A DNA stretch of 64,000 bases from positions 124,001 to 188,000 of the forward strand of contig NZ_JALPTH010000002.1 of NCBI RefSeq assembly GCF_023218175.1, read 5' to 3'. This DNA is from Streptomyces lichenis. Its GTDB lineage: Bacteria > Actinomycetota > Actinomycetes > Streptomycetales > Streptomycetaceae. This document shows positions 24,652 to 38,502 of the stretch, one piece after another (the stretch's first letter is position 1; the number at the start of each line of letters is the position of its first letter). The translations under genes and the position numbers were made by a program. The notes beneath the pieces were generated by a model, which was not told where the DNA came from, did not search any database, and saw only the letters and a program-made list of their open reading frames with translations.

Positions 24652-26076
24652 ATGGGTGAGGTGTTCGCCGGGCGGTACGAGCTCGTCGACCCGATCGGGC
24701 GCGGCGGCGCCGGAGCGGTGTGGCGGGCCTGGGACCACCGGCGGCGGCGGTACGTGGCCGCCAAGGTGCTCCGGCAGAGCGACGCGTACGCCCTGCTGCG
24801 CTTCGTCCGCGAGCAGGCGGTGCGCATCGACCACCCGCATGTCCTCGCCCCGGCCAGCTGGGCGGCCGACGACGACAAGGTGCTGTTCACCATGGACCTG
24901 GTGCGCGGCGGCTCGCTGGCGCACGTCATCGGCGACTACGGGCCGCTGCCGCCACGGCTGGTCTGCGTACTGCTCGACCAGCTCCTCGCCGGGCTCGCCG
25001 CGGTGCACGCCGAGGGCCTGGTCCACCGGGACGTCAAGCCGGCCAACCTGCTGCTGGAGGCGACCGGCACGGGCCGCCCGCACCTGCGGCTGACCGACTT
25101 CGGCATCGCCATGCGCAAGGGCGAGCCCCGGCTCACCGAGACCGACCATGTGGTCGGGACGCCCGGCTTCTTCGCCCCCGAGCAACTGGACGGAGCCGAG
25201 CCCGACTTCCCCGCCGACCTGTACGCGGCCGGACTGGTCGGGCTCTATCTGCTGCTGGGCCGCCAACCCGACGGGCAGGCGCTGGCGGGGCACTTCGCCG
25301 CCCAGGACACCGCGACCGCCCCGGCGGGCGTCCCCGAGCCGCTGTGGCAGGCGCTCCGCCACCTTCTGCACACCGATCCGCAGGCACGTTTCCGCACCGC
25401 CACCGCCGCCCGGAAGGCGCTGGCCTCCGCCGTCGAGCTGCTGCCCGGCCCGCCGTCGGGGGAGGAGGACGAACCCGTCGAGATATTCGACCAGATCGGC
25501 CCCCTACCCCCCGGTTTCGGCCCGAACGGCCCGGAGGACCGCCGGTACGGACCCGAGGAGCGGTACGGCCCGGAGGGACGACAGTACGGACCCAAGGAGC
25601 GGTACGGCCCGGAGGGACGACAGTACGGCCCGGAGGGACGACGGTACGGCTCGGAGGAACGACCGTACGGCCCGACCCCGCCCGAGGTCCCACCTGCCGG
25701 GACCCCGACCCCACCTCCGACCCCGTACCCGCCCCGTCCCGCCGGCCGGCACCGCCGCGTATCCGAGCCCGGGCGCCCGGAGGGCATCCCGGTCCACTAC
25801 GCGCCCGCCTCCGCCCTGACCGGCGGCGGCACCGCCTCCACATCCGCCCCCGCACCGGCGCCGCACCCGCCCCCACCCGGCCCCGCCGCGCCTCCGGCCC
25901 CCGGCGCCCCGTCACCGCACCGAGGAACCGGCCCCACCCTCCCGTACACCACCCCCCGGCCCACCCCGCCTACCGCCCCTCCCCGCCCCGGGCCCTCCCC
26001 CAGGACCGCCCTGGCCGTCGTGCTCCTGGCCCTGCTCTGCTTCGCCATCGGCTTCTGGGCCCTCGCCCAGGGGTGA
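24652..26076 (+). CDS. membrane-anchored Ser/Thr protein kinase
   Basis: 474 residues. The Hanks-type kinase domain runs from about 8 to 265. The glycine loop is IGRGGAGAVWRA, the catalytic lysine is in AAKVLRQ, the catalytic loop is LVHRDVKPANLLLE, then LTDFGIAMRKG and VVGTPGFFAPEQL. The catalytic motifs look intact. Residues about 290-345 are a repeat of RYGPEG/RQYGPEG units. A long Pro-rich stretch then leads to a C-terminal membrane helix (TALAVVLLALLCFAIGFWAL), leaving almost nothing outside. It thus differs from PknB-type PASTA kinases: it has no sensor domain. It ends convergently five bases from the next gene. Confidence 0.92.
   Translation: MGEVFAGRYELVDPIGRGGAGAVWRAWDHRRRRYVAAKVLRQSDAYALLRFVREQAVRIDHPHVLAPASWAADDDKVLFTMDLVRGGSLAHVIGDYGPLPPRLVCVLLDQLLAGLAAVHAEGLVHRDVKPANLLLEATGTGRPHLRLTDFGIAMRKGEPRLTETDHVVGTPGFFAPEQLDGAEPDFPADLYAAGLVGLYLLLGRQPDGQALAGHFAAQDTATAPAGVPEPLWQALRHLLHTDPQARFRTATAARKALASAVELLPGPPSGEEDEPVEIFDQIGPLPPGFGPNGPEDRRYGPEERYGPEGRQYGPKERYGPEGRQYGPEGRRYGSEERPYGPTPPEVPPAGTPTPPPTPYPPRPAGRHRRVSEPGRPEGIPVHYAPASALTGGGTASTSAPAPAPHPPPPGPAAPPAPGAPSPHRGTGPTLPYTTPRPTPPTAPPRPGPSPRTALAVVLLALLCFAIGFWALAQG
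25537..25675 (+). repeat. degenerate YGPEG-encoding repeats in kinase linker
   Basis: Six or seven short units of 18-21 bases with the core CGGTACGGCCCGGAGG or CAGTACGGCCCGGAGG encode R-Y-G-P-E-G and R-Q-Y-G-P-E-G. They remain in frame and separate the kinase domain from the proline-rich juxtamembrane part. Confidence 0.75.
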
Positions 26077-26081
26077 AGCCG

Positions 26082-27434
26082 TCAGTGCGCGCCGCGGGCC
26101 CGTCGGCGGGCGATCAGCGTCCAGCCCGCCAGCCCCACCAGCAGGGCCGTCCCGGTGCCGAACGCGGCGGTGGCGAGCAGCCGCATCCCCGGGCGTCCGG
26201 CGGCCGAGGACGCGGGGGCGGCGGTGGCCGGGGCGGCGGCCCGCCGGTCGGCGTCCGTGACCGTGAAGACCCCCGGCGGCCCCTCGTACCCGGGCCCCGG
26301 CCGCGCGGCGCCGGTGACCCGCACGGAGAGACGGAGCCCGTACCGTCCCGTACCGGCCGTCTCCGGCCGCGCGCTGACCACCAGGTAGTACCACCCCGCG
26401 AACCGCACATCCCCCGGTCTGGCCCGCCCATCCGGCGACTCACCCCCGTACCGGTTCTCGTACCGCACCGGTGGCAGCACCGGCAGCTCGGCCGCCATCG
26501 GCCGCCCCGGGGAGGCGGCCACCGTCTCCGCGGCCGCGACCATGCCCTGCACCGGGTTGTACAGCGTCACCGCCAGCGCGCCCCCGGCGACCCGGGCGGA
26601 GACCCGCTGCCCCCAGTCGACCGGCACCCGGTAGAAGCGGGACTGCCCCGGCTCGATCCGGTCGTCCCACTCCCCGGAGGCCAGCGCGGCCGCCTCCGAG
26701 AACCCGCCGCCCCCGACCCGTACCCCCGGCTCTCCGCCCCCCGGCCCGGCATCCGAGCCCCCGTCACCCTCGTTCCCGTCCACAGGTGCTGAGGACCCCT
26801 CACCTGCCCCCGACGGCACCCCGCCACGGAGCGCCGGCTCCCGCTCGTAGCGGAGCTCCACCTGCCAGTCCCCCGCCCCCGCGACACCGCCCTCACCGCC
26901 CAGTCGCTCGACGACCGCGAGATAGGTTCCCGCCCGGCGGCAGGCCGAGGCCCCCTCGGTGCCCGTGCGGCCGGCGGAGGCGGCGAGCGGGCGGGGGAAC
27001 GCCGCGGTGCCGAACCGCGCCTCCCGGGAGCCGCAGACCCGCCCGCCCGGGTCGCGGATCGAGACGGCCACCCCCTCGGCGATGCCCACCCGGGCGGTCG
27101 GCGGGGGAACGGCGACGGCCGAGACATACGCACCCGAGCGGTCGTCCAGGTCCAGCCGGTAGACGCGCGTCCCGCCGGCGGGCACCGCGTCCCGGTACAC
27201 CCCTCCCGCGGCGAGCGTCGGCGCCTGGGTCGGGGTCGGTGCACCGCGCACCGCCACGGCACCCTTCGCGAACCGGTACGCATACGGCCCACCGCCCGCA
27301 GCGGCCCCACCGCCCCCGGCACCGACCGCCGCGCCGCCCCCCGGCCAGGCGGGCACCGCCACCAGCGCCACCAGCACCGCTCCCACCCGCAGGCCCCGTG
27401 CCGCCCGTACGCCGGGTATCCGTCCGCCCCTCAC
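26082..27434 (-). CDS. secreted/cell-surface protein with C-terminal anchor
   Basis: 450 residues. A signal peptide (RVGAVLVALVAVPAWPGGGA) starts it, then two beta-rich segments of about 130 residues. Both resemble pre-peptidase-type beta-sandwiches: one with RVYRLDLDDRSGAYVSAVAV, the other with GQSRFYRVPVDWGQRVSARV and RFAGWYYLVVSARPETAGTG. They are separated by a Gly/Ser/Asp-rich linker. A C-terminal membrane helix (LATAAFGTGTALLVGLAGWT) and the basic tail RRRARGAH finish it. The layout is that of an exported, membrane-tethered protein. I do not recognise a named family. GAGGGGGCGCG precedes the GTG start. It converges with the kinase gene. Confidence 0.75.
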   Translation of the reverse strand: MRGGRIPGVRAARGLRVGAVLVALVAVPAWPGGGAAVGAGGGGAAAGGGPYAYRFAKGAVAVRGAPTPTQAPTLAAGGVYRDAVPAGGTRVYRLDLDDRSGAYVSAVAVPPPTARVGIAEGVAVSIRDPGGRVCGSREARFGTAAFPRPLAASAGRTGTEGASACRRAGTYLAVVERLGGEGGVAGAGDWQVELRYEREPALRGGVPSGAGEGSSAPVDGNEGDGGSDAGPGGGEPGVRVGGGGFSEAAALASGEWDDRIEPGQSRFYRVPVDWGQRVSARVAGGALAVTLYNPVQGMVAAAETVAASPGRPMAAELPVLPPVRYENRYGGESPDGRARPGDVRFAGWYYLVVSARPETAGTGRYGLRLSVRVTGAARPGPGYEGPPGVFTVTDADRRAAAPATAAPASSAAGRPGMRLLATAAFGTGTALLVGLAGWTLIARRRARGAH

Positions 27435-27593
27435 CGCGCCCCCTCATCACCGCGAGCACTCGTCACATCACATCACTGTGCTTTGCCAAGGCGAATTCCC
27501 GGCACGGAATGTCACCTCCGCACCACCGTACGCAATGGTCCGCGCACATCCGCTGCCCCTCTTCGTCCCCTCCCGGCCCCCCGGACAGCGAGA

Positions 27594-27622
27594 AGCCCCG
27601 GTCGCGCTCGGCGACCGGGGCT
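27594..27622 (-). terminator. intrinsic terminator after DLW-39 gene
   Basis: A 12-bp stem AGCCCCGGTCGC / GCGACCGGGGCT with a five-base loop, 26 bases past the stop codon. On the minus strand it is followed by TTCTCG. Confidence 0.75.
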
Positions 27623-27647
27623 CGTCTGCAGTATGTGTGCGTCCGGC

Positions 27648-27782
27648 TCAGACGCCCGTACCTGCGGGCACGGAGTCGGTCGCCTCCGTCCACAGGTCCT
27701 GCTCGGCGCGATCCGCCTGGATCTGGCGGTACACGAAGAGCCCTGCGATGGCGGCCAGTGCGACCAGGAGAAGCTTCTTCAC
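27648..27782 (-). CDS. DLW-39 family small protein
   Basis: 44 residues: VKKLLLVALAAIAGLFVYRQ followed by IQADRAEQDLWTEATDSVPA and GTGV. It has one N-terminal membrane segment and the DLW motif at residues 29-31 that names this actinobacterial family. Members are about 39-45 residues and lie near gyrA. The function is unknown; a small membrane-anchored role is likely. GACGAGG precedes the GTG start. It is a separate short unit between two terminators. Confidence 0.9.
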   Translation of the reverse strand: MKKLLLVALAAIAGLFVYRQIQADRAEQDLWTEATDSVPAGTGV

Positions 27783-27883
27783 CGCGCGACCTCGTCTTTC
27801 CTTGACATAGAAGACCCTTTCGCCGCCCGACTATACACACCGGCCGATACCAATCGGTGATCTAGGTGGCGGCGGGAAAAGCC

Positions 27884-27917
27884 GAAGACCTCCCACCGTG
27901 ATCGGTGGGAGGTCTTC
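27884..27917 (-). terminator. intrinsic terminator after tRNA-Ile
   Basis: A perfect 15-bp stem (27884-27898 with 27903-27917, arm GAAGACCTCCCACCG) and a TGAT loop, starting 7 bases past the 3' end of tRNA-Ile on the minus strand. Confidence 0.88.
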
Positions 27918-27924
27918 TCTGCTG

Positions 27925-27998
27925 TGGGGCTAACAGGATTTGAACCTGTGGCCTCATCCTTATCAGGGATGCGCTCTAACCAACTGAGCTATAGCCCC
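27925..27998 (-). tRNA. tRNA-Ile(GAT)
   Basis: 74 bases with acceptor GGGGCTA/TAGCCCC, D-loop AGTTGGTTA, anticodon stem-loop CATCC-CTGATAA-GGATG giving GAU, T-loop TTCAAAT and discriminator A. CCA is not encoded. This tRNA-Ile stands downstream of gyrA and the DUF3566 gene, as is usual for actinobacteria. Confidence 0.97.
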
Positions 27999-28094
27999 TC
28001 CGCGCTGCGCGCTGACCTCTGAAGATTAGCGCACCGAGCCGGGAGTTCCCAAATCGCAGGCCGGGGGCGGTGGACCCGCCCCGCGGCGACGTGG

Positions 28095-28124
28095 GGGTGG
28101 TGCGGGACGCGGCCCGCACCACCC
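28095..28124 (-). terminator. terminator after DUF3566 gene
   Basis: A 12-bp stem GGGTGGTGCGGG / CCCGCACCACCC with a six-base loop, 13 bases beyond the stop codon of the DUF3566 gene. There is no clear U-run, as is common in Streptomyces. Confidence 0.6.
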
Positions 28125-28136
28125 GCCACCGGCCGG

Positions 28137-28784
28137 CTACTCGTCCTCGGCGAGGGTCAGCTCCACGCCGCCCACGAAGCCCGCGGACAGGTTGTAGATG
28201 AAGGCGCCGAGCGTCGCCAGCGCGGTGGCCAGGACGACGTCGATCACCGCGATCACCGACGTGAAGATCAGCACGCGCGGCAGCGACAGGAAGGCCTGGA
28301 GGTCGAAGCCGTTGCTCTCGTTGGAGCCGGTCGCCTCGCTGATGGTGCCGCCGACGGTCGAGAACACGCCCATCGCGTCCATGACCATCCAGAGCACCGC
28401 CGCCGCCACCACCGTGCAGATGCCGAGCGCGATGGAGAGCAGGAAGCTCACCTTCATCACCGACCACGGGTCCGCCTTGGCCACCCGGAGGCGGGCCTTG
28501 CGGGTACGGGGCGTGGTCTTCGCCCCCGTACGCGGCCGGCGGACCCCGGCCCCGTCCGGCGAACCGGAACTGCTGCCGCCGCCCTTGCCCTGGCCGCCGC
28601 CCTGGGCCGCGTAGGCCTGCGGGGGGTGGTAGGGCTGCGCCGACTTCTTCCCCGAGGCGGGGCGGTCGGCCGGAAGGGGGCCGTCGTCGTACGTGGTCAC
28701 CGCTGCTCCCTGGGAGTCCGCGGCGGAGCCACGGGACCCGTCCGTTCCGGTAGTGGCCGACCCGGCGCCCGTGGCTCCGCTCAC
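28137..28784 (-). CDS. DUF3566 membrane protein
   Basis: 215 residues. The first 100 are disordered (Gly/Ser/Gln-rich, GGGQGKGGGSSSGSPDG). The DUF3566 domain follows: ARLRVAKADPWSVMKVSFLL, the membrane helix SIALGICTVVAAAVLWMVMD, a short extracellular stretch, and a second helix VLIFTSVIAVIDVVLATALA. It then ends in FIYNLSAGFVGGVELTLAED. This family is conserved immediately downstream of gyrA across actinobacteria. In mycobacteria the equivalent gene links to cell-wall/division (CwsA lies nearby), but the molecular role is not established. The GTG start lies three bases after the gyrA stop, so translation is coupled. Confidence 0.9.
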   Translation of the reverse strand: MSGATGAGSATTGTDGSRGSAADSQGAAVTTYDDGPLPADRPASGKKSAQPYHPPQAYAAQGGGQGKGGGSSSGSPDGAGVRRPRTGAKTTPRTRKARLRVAKADPWSVMKVSFLLSIALGICTVVAAAVLWMVMDAMGVFSTVGGTISEATGSNESNGFDLQAFLSLPRVLIFTSVIAVIDVVLATALATLGAFIYNLSAGFVGGVELTLAEDE

Positions 28785-28787
28785 GAT

Positions 28788-31583
<2,796 letters not shown>

Positions 31584-31627
31584 GGCCGGTGATCAGTCCT
31601 TTCGTGCGGTACTCAGCCGAGACCGAC

Positions 31628-33895
<2,268 letters not shown>

Positions 33896-34056
33896 TCACA
33901 CCGCCACTCAGAGCTTCGGGCCGTCAACCGCTCGCGACGGTCCGACCCCCTCCGTACCGACCGGCGGGTACGGAACCCCCCGAACCCGCCGACCGGCCCC
34001 GTGGCGGGCGTGCGCGACGGCCACCGGGGTATCGGATCGGGTTGGCTCCCGATACG

Positions 34057-34094
34057 CCTGTGGGCGATGTTTCACGTGAAACATCGCCCACAGG
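34057..34094. repeat. 38-bp perfect palindrome centred on parS
   Basis: The arm CCTGTGGGCGATGTTTCAC (34057-34075) is followed directly by its exact reverse complement (34076-34094). The central 14 bases are parS. Because it lies downstream of the dnaA-to-DUF721 operon, the RNA could also fold into a hairpin and act as a terminator, although there is no loop or U-run. Confidence 0.9.
34069..34082. promoter_or_regulatory. parS site 3
   Basis: Exact GTTTCACGTGAAAC at the centre of the 38-bp palindrome between gyrB and the DUF721 gene. Confidence 0.95.
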
Positions 34095-34270
34095 GAGGGG
34101 AGGGGCCACGGGGATGGGGCGCCGGTACCCGGCCGCCCCCGGGACGGGAGCGGGCGCAGCCGTACGGGAAGGGGCAGCGGTACGAGGACGAGGTCCCGTC
34201 CGCCGTAGGCATGAGCGTCCGCCGTAGGTGCGGCCGTCCGCCGCAGCCGGCGCTCTCGTCGGCCTCCGCG

Positions 34271-34308
34271 CCGCCCTCAGCCGTAGGTGCCGCCCTCAGC
34301 CGTAGGTG
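34271..34308. repeat. 19-bp tandem duplication over the DUF721 gene end
   Basis: CCGCCCTCAGCCGTAGGTG occurs at 34271-34289 and again at 34290-34308. The right copy contains the stop codon and last codons of the DUF721 gene; the left copy repeats them outside the gene. Confidence 0.85.
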
Positions 34309-34931
34309 TCGCCCGGGCCGGTGCTGCCCGGGGCGCGCAGGGGGCCGCCGTAGCCGCGGCGGGGGCCGCCGGGGCCCAGCACCTTGATCATCCGTACGGT
34401 GCCCTGGCCCAGGTCCTCGTTGAGCCGGGCGACCAGCCGGGGCGCCAGCAGCCGCAGCTGGGTGGCCCAGGCGGTGGAGTCGCAGCTCACGGTCAGCACC
34501 CGCTGGTCGGGCTCCTCGTCGTAGTGCACCGGGGCGCAGTGCCGGGCCAGGTCCTCGCCGACGATCTGCGGCCAGCGGCCCATCACTCCACCGACCGCCG
34601 CCGGGGCCTCCCAACCGCGCTCGGTGATCAGCCGGTTGATCGCGGCGCCCAGCGGCTGGGGGTCGCGCCCGTCGGCCCGGGCGCCCGAGCGCAGCCCGCC
34701 GCCCCGGCGGGCCTGCTTCCGGTCGCGGGCGGCCGCGCCCCGCGCCCGGGCCTGCTCCTTGGCCGCGCGCAGCGCCACCCGGGCCAGGTCCACCCCGGAG
34801 GCGCCGTCCTGCCCGGCCGCACTGGGCGTCCCTGGCAGGCCCTGGCCCGTGCCGGGCAGCCCCTGCCCGGGAGCCGAGGCGCCGGAGGAGCCCAGAGGCT
34901 CGGGCAGCGGGGGTGTGGAGGGGGAGTTCAC
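34296..34931 (-). CDS. DUF721 (DciA-like) protein
   Basis: 211 residues. A disordered Gly/Pro-rich N-terminus and a basic helical segment ([20 protein letters not shown]) precede the DUF721 domain. The domain reads [20 protein letters not shown], then [20 protein letters not shown], then [23 protein letters not shown]721 proteins include DciA, the helicase loader/operator of bacteria that lack DnaC or DnaI, and this gene sits in the dnaA-dnaN-recF cluster as in other actinobacteria. A role in DnaB handling at the origin is therefore likely (known family, inferred function). The GTG start overlaps the recF stop. Confidence 0.9.
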   Translation of the reverse strand: MNSPSTPPLPEPLGSSGASAPGQGLPGTGQGLPGTPSAAGQDGASGVDLARVALRAAKEQARARGAAARDRKQARRGGGLRSGARADGRDPQPLGAAINRLITERGWEAPAAVGGVMGRWPQIVGEDLARHCAPVHYDEEPDQRVLTVSCDSTAWATQLRLLAPRLVARLNEDLGQGTVRMIKVLGPGGPRRGYGGPLRAPGSTGPGDTYG

Positions 34932-36046
34932 CGCCGCACCACCTCTCCTTCCGCCACGTCGTAGCGCACCCCGGCGAGCACCCCGGGGACGTCGTCGTCC
35001 ACCGCCGCGGTGACCAGCACCTGCTCACCGGGGGCGACCAGCTCCGCGAGCCGCTCCCGGCGGCGGGTGTCCAGCTCCGCGAAGACGTCGTCCAGCACCA
35101 GCACCGGCTCGTTGCCCTCGGAGCGCAGCAGGTCGTAGGAGGCCAGCCGGAGGGCCAGCGCGTACGACCAGGACTCGCCATGGCTGGCGTACCCCTTGGC
35201 GGGCAGGTCGCCCAGCCGCAGCTGGAGTTCGTCGCGGTGCGGGCCGACCAGGGTGACCCCGCGCTCGATCTCCTGCTTGCGGGCCTCGGCGAGCGCGGCC
35301 AGCAGCACCTCGTACAGCTCCTCGCGGGGGCGCACGGCGAGGGCGGCGCCCCGGTACTCCAGAGCCACCGGGCCGCCGCCGGGAGCGAGCTGGTCGTACG
35401 CCTTGGCGGCCAGCGGCTGGAGCGCGGCGACCAGGTTCAGGCGCTGCGCCAGCAGTTCGGCGCCGGCCCGGGCCAGATGCTGGTCCCAGACGTCCAGGGT
35501 GGACAGGTCCATGCCCCGTCCCCCGTGCCGGCGGGCCATCGCGGCGGACTTCAGCAGGGTGTTGCGCTGGCGCAGCACCCGCTCGTAGTCCGAGCGCACC
35601 CCGGCCATCCGCGGCGAGCGCGCGGTGACCAGTTCGTCCAGGAAGCGGCGCCGCTCACCCGGGTCGCCCTTGACCAGGGCCAGGTCCTCGGGGGCGAAGA
35701 GCACGGTGCGCACGATGCCGAGCACATCGCGGGGCCGCACCTGGGAGGAGCGGTTGATCCGGGCCCGGTTGGCGCGGCCCGGGTTGAGTTCCAGCTCGAC
35801 CAGCTGGGAGCGCTCGCCCTGGGTGACGGCCGCGCGGATGATCGCGCGCTCGGCACCGGTGCGCACCAGCGGGGCGTCCGAGGAGACCCGGTGGCTGCCC
35901 AGGGTGGCCAGATAGCCGACCGCCTCCACCAGGTTGGTCTTGCCCTGGCCGTTGGCACCGGTGAAGACGCTGACGCCCGGGCCGAGAGGGACCTCGGCCC
36001 GGGCGTAGGAGCGGAAGTCGGCCAGCGACAGATGCGTGACGTGCAT
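34928..36046 (-). CDS. recF: DNA replication/repair protein RecF
   Basis: 372 residues, normal length. It starts [20 protein letters not shown]. Walker A is [20 protein letters not shown]. The SMC-like signature lies near the C-terminus, and Walker B is [20 protein letters not shown]. RecF loads RecA on gapped DNA with RecO and RecR and is conserved beside dnaN. The stop codon overlaps the DUF721 start by GTGA. It is 99 bases from gnd, which interrupts the usual dnaN-recF order in Streptomyces. Confidence 0.97.
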   Translation of the reverse strand: MHVTHLSLADFRSYARAEVPLGPGVSVFTGANGQGKTNLVEAVGYLATLGSHRVSSDAPLVRTGAERAIIRAAVTQGERSQLVELELNPGRANRARINRSSQVRPRDVLGIVRTVLFAPEDLALVKGDPGERRRFLDELVTARSPRMAGVRSDYERVLRQRNTLLKSAAMARRHGGRGMDLSTLDVWDQHLARAGAELLAQRLNLVAALQPLAAKAYDQLAPGGGPVALEYRGAALAVRPREELYEVLLAALAEARKQEIERGVTLVGPHRDELQLRLGDLPAKGYASHGESWSYALALRLASYDLLRSEGNEPVLVLDDVFAELDTRRRERLAELVAPGEQVLVTAAVDDDVPGVLAGVRYDVAEGEVVRR

Positions 36047-36145
36047 GGTGTGGCGCCGACCTTCCCCCGGCGGGGGCCGTACACATCACCGTGCACAGCC
36101 TGTGGACTGCTTCGCCCGCCGGCTGCCTTCCGCCCGCGGGTACGA

Positions 36146-37030
36146 CTACTTCTTGTTCGCGGCCTCGACCGCGTGGCCGCCGAACTGGTTGCGCAGCGCG
36201 GCGATCATCTTCATCTGCGGCGAGTCCTCCTGCCGGGAGGCGAACCGCGCGAACAGCGAGGCGGTGATCGCCGGCAGCGGGACCGCGTTGTCGATGGCGG
36301 CCTCGACCGTCCACCGGCCCTCGCCGGAGTCCTGGGCGAAGCCGCGCAGCTGCTCCAGGTGCTCGTCCTCGTCCAGCGCGTTGACCGCGAGGTCGAGCAG
36401 CCAGGAGCGGATGACGGTGCCCTCCTGCCAGGAGCGGAAGACCTCGCGCACATCGGTGACGGAGTCGACCTTCTCCAGCAGCTCCCAGCCCTCGGCGTAG
36501 GCCTGCATCATGGCGTACTCGATGCCGTTGTGGACCATCTTGGCGAAGTGGCCGGCGCCGACCTTGCCGGCGTGCACGGCGCCGAAGTCGCCCTCGGGCT
36601 TAAGCGCGTCGAAGACCGGCTGGACCTTGGCGACGTTCTCCTCGGTGCCGCCGTACATCAGCGCGTAGCCGTTCTCCAGGCCCCAGACACCGCCGGAGAC
36701 ACCGCAGTCGACGAAGCCGATGTCCTTCAGGCCCAGCTCGACGGCGTGCCTCTCGTCGTCGGTCCAGCGGGAGTTGCCGCCGTCCACCACCACGTCGCCG
36801 GGGGAGAGCAGCTGGGCGAGCTCGTCGATGGTGGCCTGGGTGGCGGCACCGGCCGGGACCATGACCCACACGACCCGCGGCCCCTTGAGGGCGCCGACCA
36901 GCTCCTCGAGGCTGTTGACGTCGGCGAGGTCCGGGTTGCGGTCGTACCCGATGACGGTGTGACCCGCGCGGCGGATGCGCTCGCGCATGTTGCCGCCCAT
37001 CTTGCCGAGACCGACGAGACCGAGCTCCAT
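36146..37030 (-). CDS. gnd: 6-phosphogluconate dehydrogenase (decarboxylating)
   Basis: 294 residues, the short YqeC/GndA-type form (the long form is about 470). The N-terminal Rossmann motif is MELGLVGLGKMGGNMRERIR. The substrate-binding signature VVVDGGNSRWTDDERHA and the active-site segment KVGAGHFAKMVHNGIEYAMM follow. It converts 6-phosphogluconate to ribulose-5-phosphate with release of CO2, in the oxidative pentose-phosphate pathway. A metabolic gene placed between dnaN and recF is a conserved Streptomyces feature. It is probably co-transcribed with the dnaN operon. Confidence 0.94.
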   Translation of the reverse strand: MELGLVGLGKMGGNMRERIRRAGHTVIGYDRNPDLADVNSLEELVGALKGPRVVWVMVPAGAATQATIDELAQLLSPGDVVVDGGNSRWTDDERHAVELGLKDIGFVDCGVSGGVWGLENGYALMYGGTEENVAKVQPVFDALKPEGDFGAVHAGKVGAGHFAKMVHNGIEYAMMQAYAEGWELLEKVDSVTDVREVFRSWQEGTVIRSWLLDLAVNALDEDEHLEQLRGFAQDSGEGRWTVEAAIDNAVPLPAITASLFARFASRQEDSPQMKMIAALRNQFGGHAVEAANKK

Positions 37031-37256
37031 CAGAGAATCCTCAATCGTTGTGTGCGGAGAGTTGCGAGGGGGGTGTCGCGGGATGGTGCCGGGGTGCGAA
37101 ACCCGCGTCCGAGCCTACGCCCGGACCCCCGTGCACACCTGTGGGGTCGCCCGCTCATCGGACGCCCGTCAGCCGCTCAGCGCAGCGCCCCTCGCCGCAC
37201 TCTCCACCGCCGTCCCCACCCGTCCCCAGCCCTGGGGACGAAGGCTCGGCAGGCGA

Positions 37257-38387
37257 TCAGCCGCTCAACCGCACCGGCATGATCAGGTACTTGTAGGACT
37301 CGTCCGCCTCGGCGTCCAGCGCGGGCTTGCCGCCCAGCAGCGCCGGCTTGGTGGAGGTGGTGAAGGACAGCTGGGCGACCGGGGAGTCGATCGCGCTCAG
37401 GCCGTCCAGCAGGAAGGTCGGGTTGAAGGCGATGGAGATGTCGTCGCCCTCCAGCTGGGCGTCGACCCTCTCCACAGCCTGTGCGTCGTCGCTGGAGCCG
37501 GCCTCCAGGATGAGCACGCCCTGCTCGAAGGTGAGCCGGACCGGGGTGTTCCGCTCGGCGACCAGCGCGACGCGCTTGACGGCCTCCACGAAGGGGGCGG
37601 TCTCGATCACCGCGACCGAGTTGAACTCGGTGGGGAACAGGGTGCGGTACTTGGGGAGGTCGCCCTCCAGCAGCCGGGTGGTGGTGCGGCGGCCGGCGCC
37701 CTCGAAGCCGATCAGGCCCTCGCCCTTGCCGGAGCCGGAGAGCGCCAGGGTGACCGTGTCGCCGCTGGTGAGCGCCTTGGCGGTGTCCAGCAGGGTCTTG
37801 GCGGGTACCAGAGCGACCGCGGAGGCGTCCGGGGACTCGGGCTTCCAGCGGAACTCGCGGACCGCGAAGCGGTAGCGGTCGGTGGAGGCCAGGGTGACCG
37901 TCTCGCCCTCGATCTCGATGCGCACACCGGTCAGCACGGGGAGGGTGTCGTCGCGGCCGGCGGCGATGGCGACCTGGGCGGCGGCGGAGGCGAAGACCTC
38001 ACCCGGGACGGTGCCGGTGGCGGTCGGCATCTCCGGCAGCGCCGGGTACTCCTCCACCGGGAGGGTGTGGAGAGTGAAGCGGGAGGAGCCGCAGACCACG
38101 GTCGCCCGCACACCGTCTGTGGAGATCTCCACCGGCCGGTTGGGCAGGGCGCGGCAGATGTCGGCGAGCAGGCGGCCGGAGACGAGGACCGTGCCGTCCT
38201 CCTCCACCTCGGCCTCGACGGAGACCCGCGCGGAGACCTCGTAGTCGAAGCTGGAGAAGCTGAGGGCGCCGTCCTCGGCCTTCAGCAGAAGGCCCGCGAG
38301 AACGGGCGCCGGCGGACGGGCCGGAAGGCTGCGGGCCACCCAGGCCACCGCCTCCGCGAGTACATCGCGCTCCACCCGGATCTTCAC
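37257..38387 (-). CDS. dnaN: DNA polymerase III beta subunit (sliding clamp)
   Basis: 376 residues, the exact usual Streptomyces length. It starts VKIRVERDVLAEAVAWVARS. Three clamp domains follow, with ADICRALPNRPVEI, DRYRFAVREFRWKPESPDAS and the C-terminal YKYLIMPVRLSG. The C-terminal motif forms part of the binding pocket for polymerase and other clamp partners. The GTG at 38387 is set by GCAGGAGGC upstream. The gene is preceded by oriC; its promoter must lie within the origin region among the DnaA boxes. Confidence 0.98.
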   Translation of the reverse strand: MKIRVERDVLAEAVAWVARSLPARPPAPVLAGLLLKAEDGALSFSSFDYEVSARVSVEAEVEEDGTVLVSGRLLADICRALPNRPVEISTDGVRATVVCGSSRFTLHTLPVEEYPALPEMPTATGTVPGEVFASAAAQVAIAAGRDDTLPVLTGVRIEIEGETVTLASTDRYRFAVREFRWKPESPDASAVALVPAKTLLDTAKALTSGDTVTLALSGSGKGEGLIGFEGAGRRTTTRLLEGDLPKYRTLFPTEFNSVAVIETAPFVEAVKRVALVAERNTPVRLTFEQGVLILEAGSSDDAQAVERVDAQLEGDDISIAFNPTFLLDGLSAIDSPVAQLSFTTSTKPALLGGKPALDAEADESYKYLIMPVRLSG

Positions 38388-38502
38388 CGGAAACCGCCTC
38401 CTGCTGTTGCTGGCTCTCGTCGACTGCTGGACCAGTCTGACGCACGCCGCCGACAGCCGGTGCGGCTCGGGGTCAAATCGGGATCCGGCACCCGAGAGCC
38501 AG

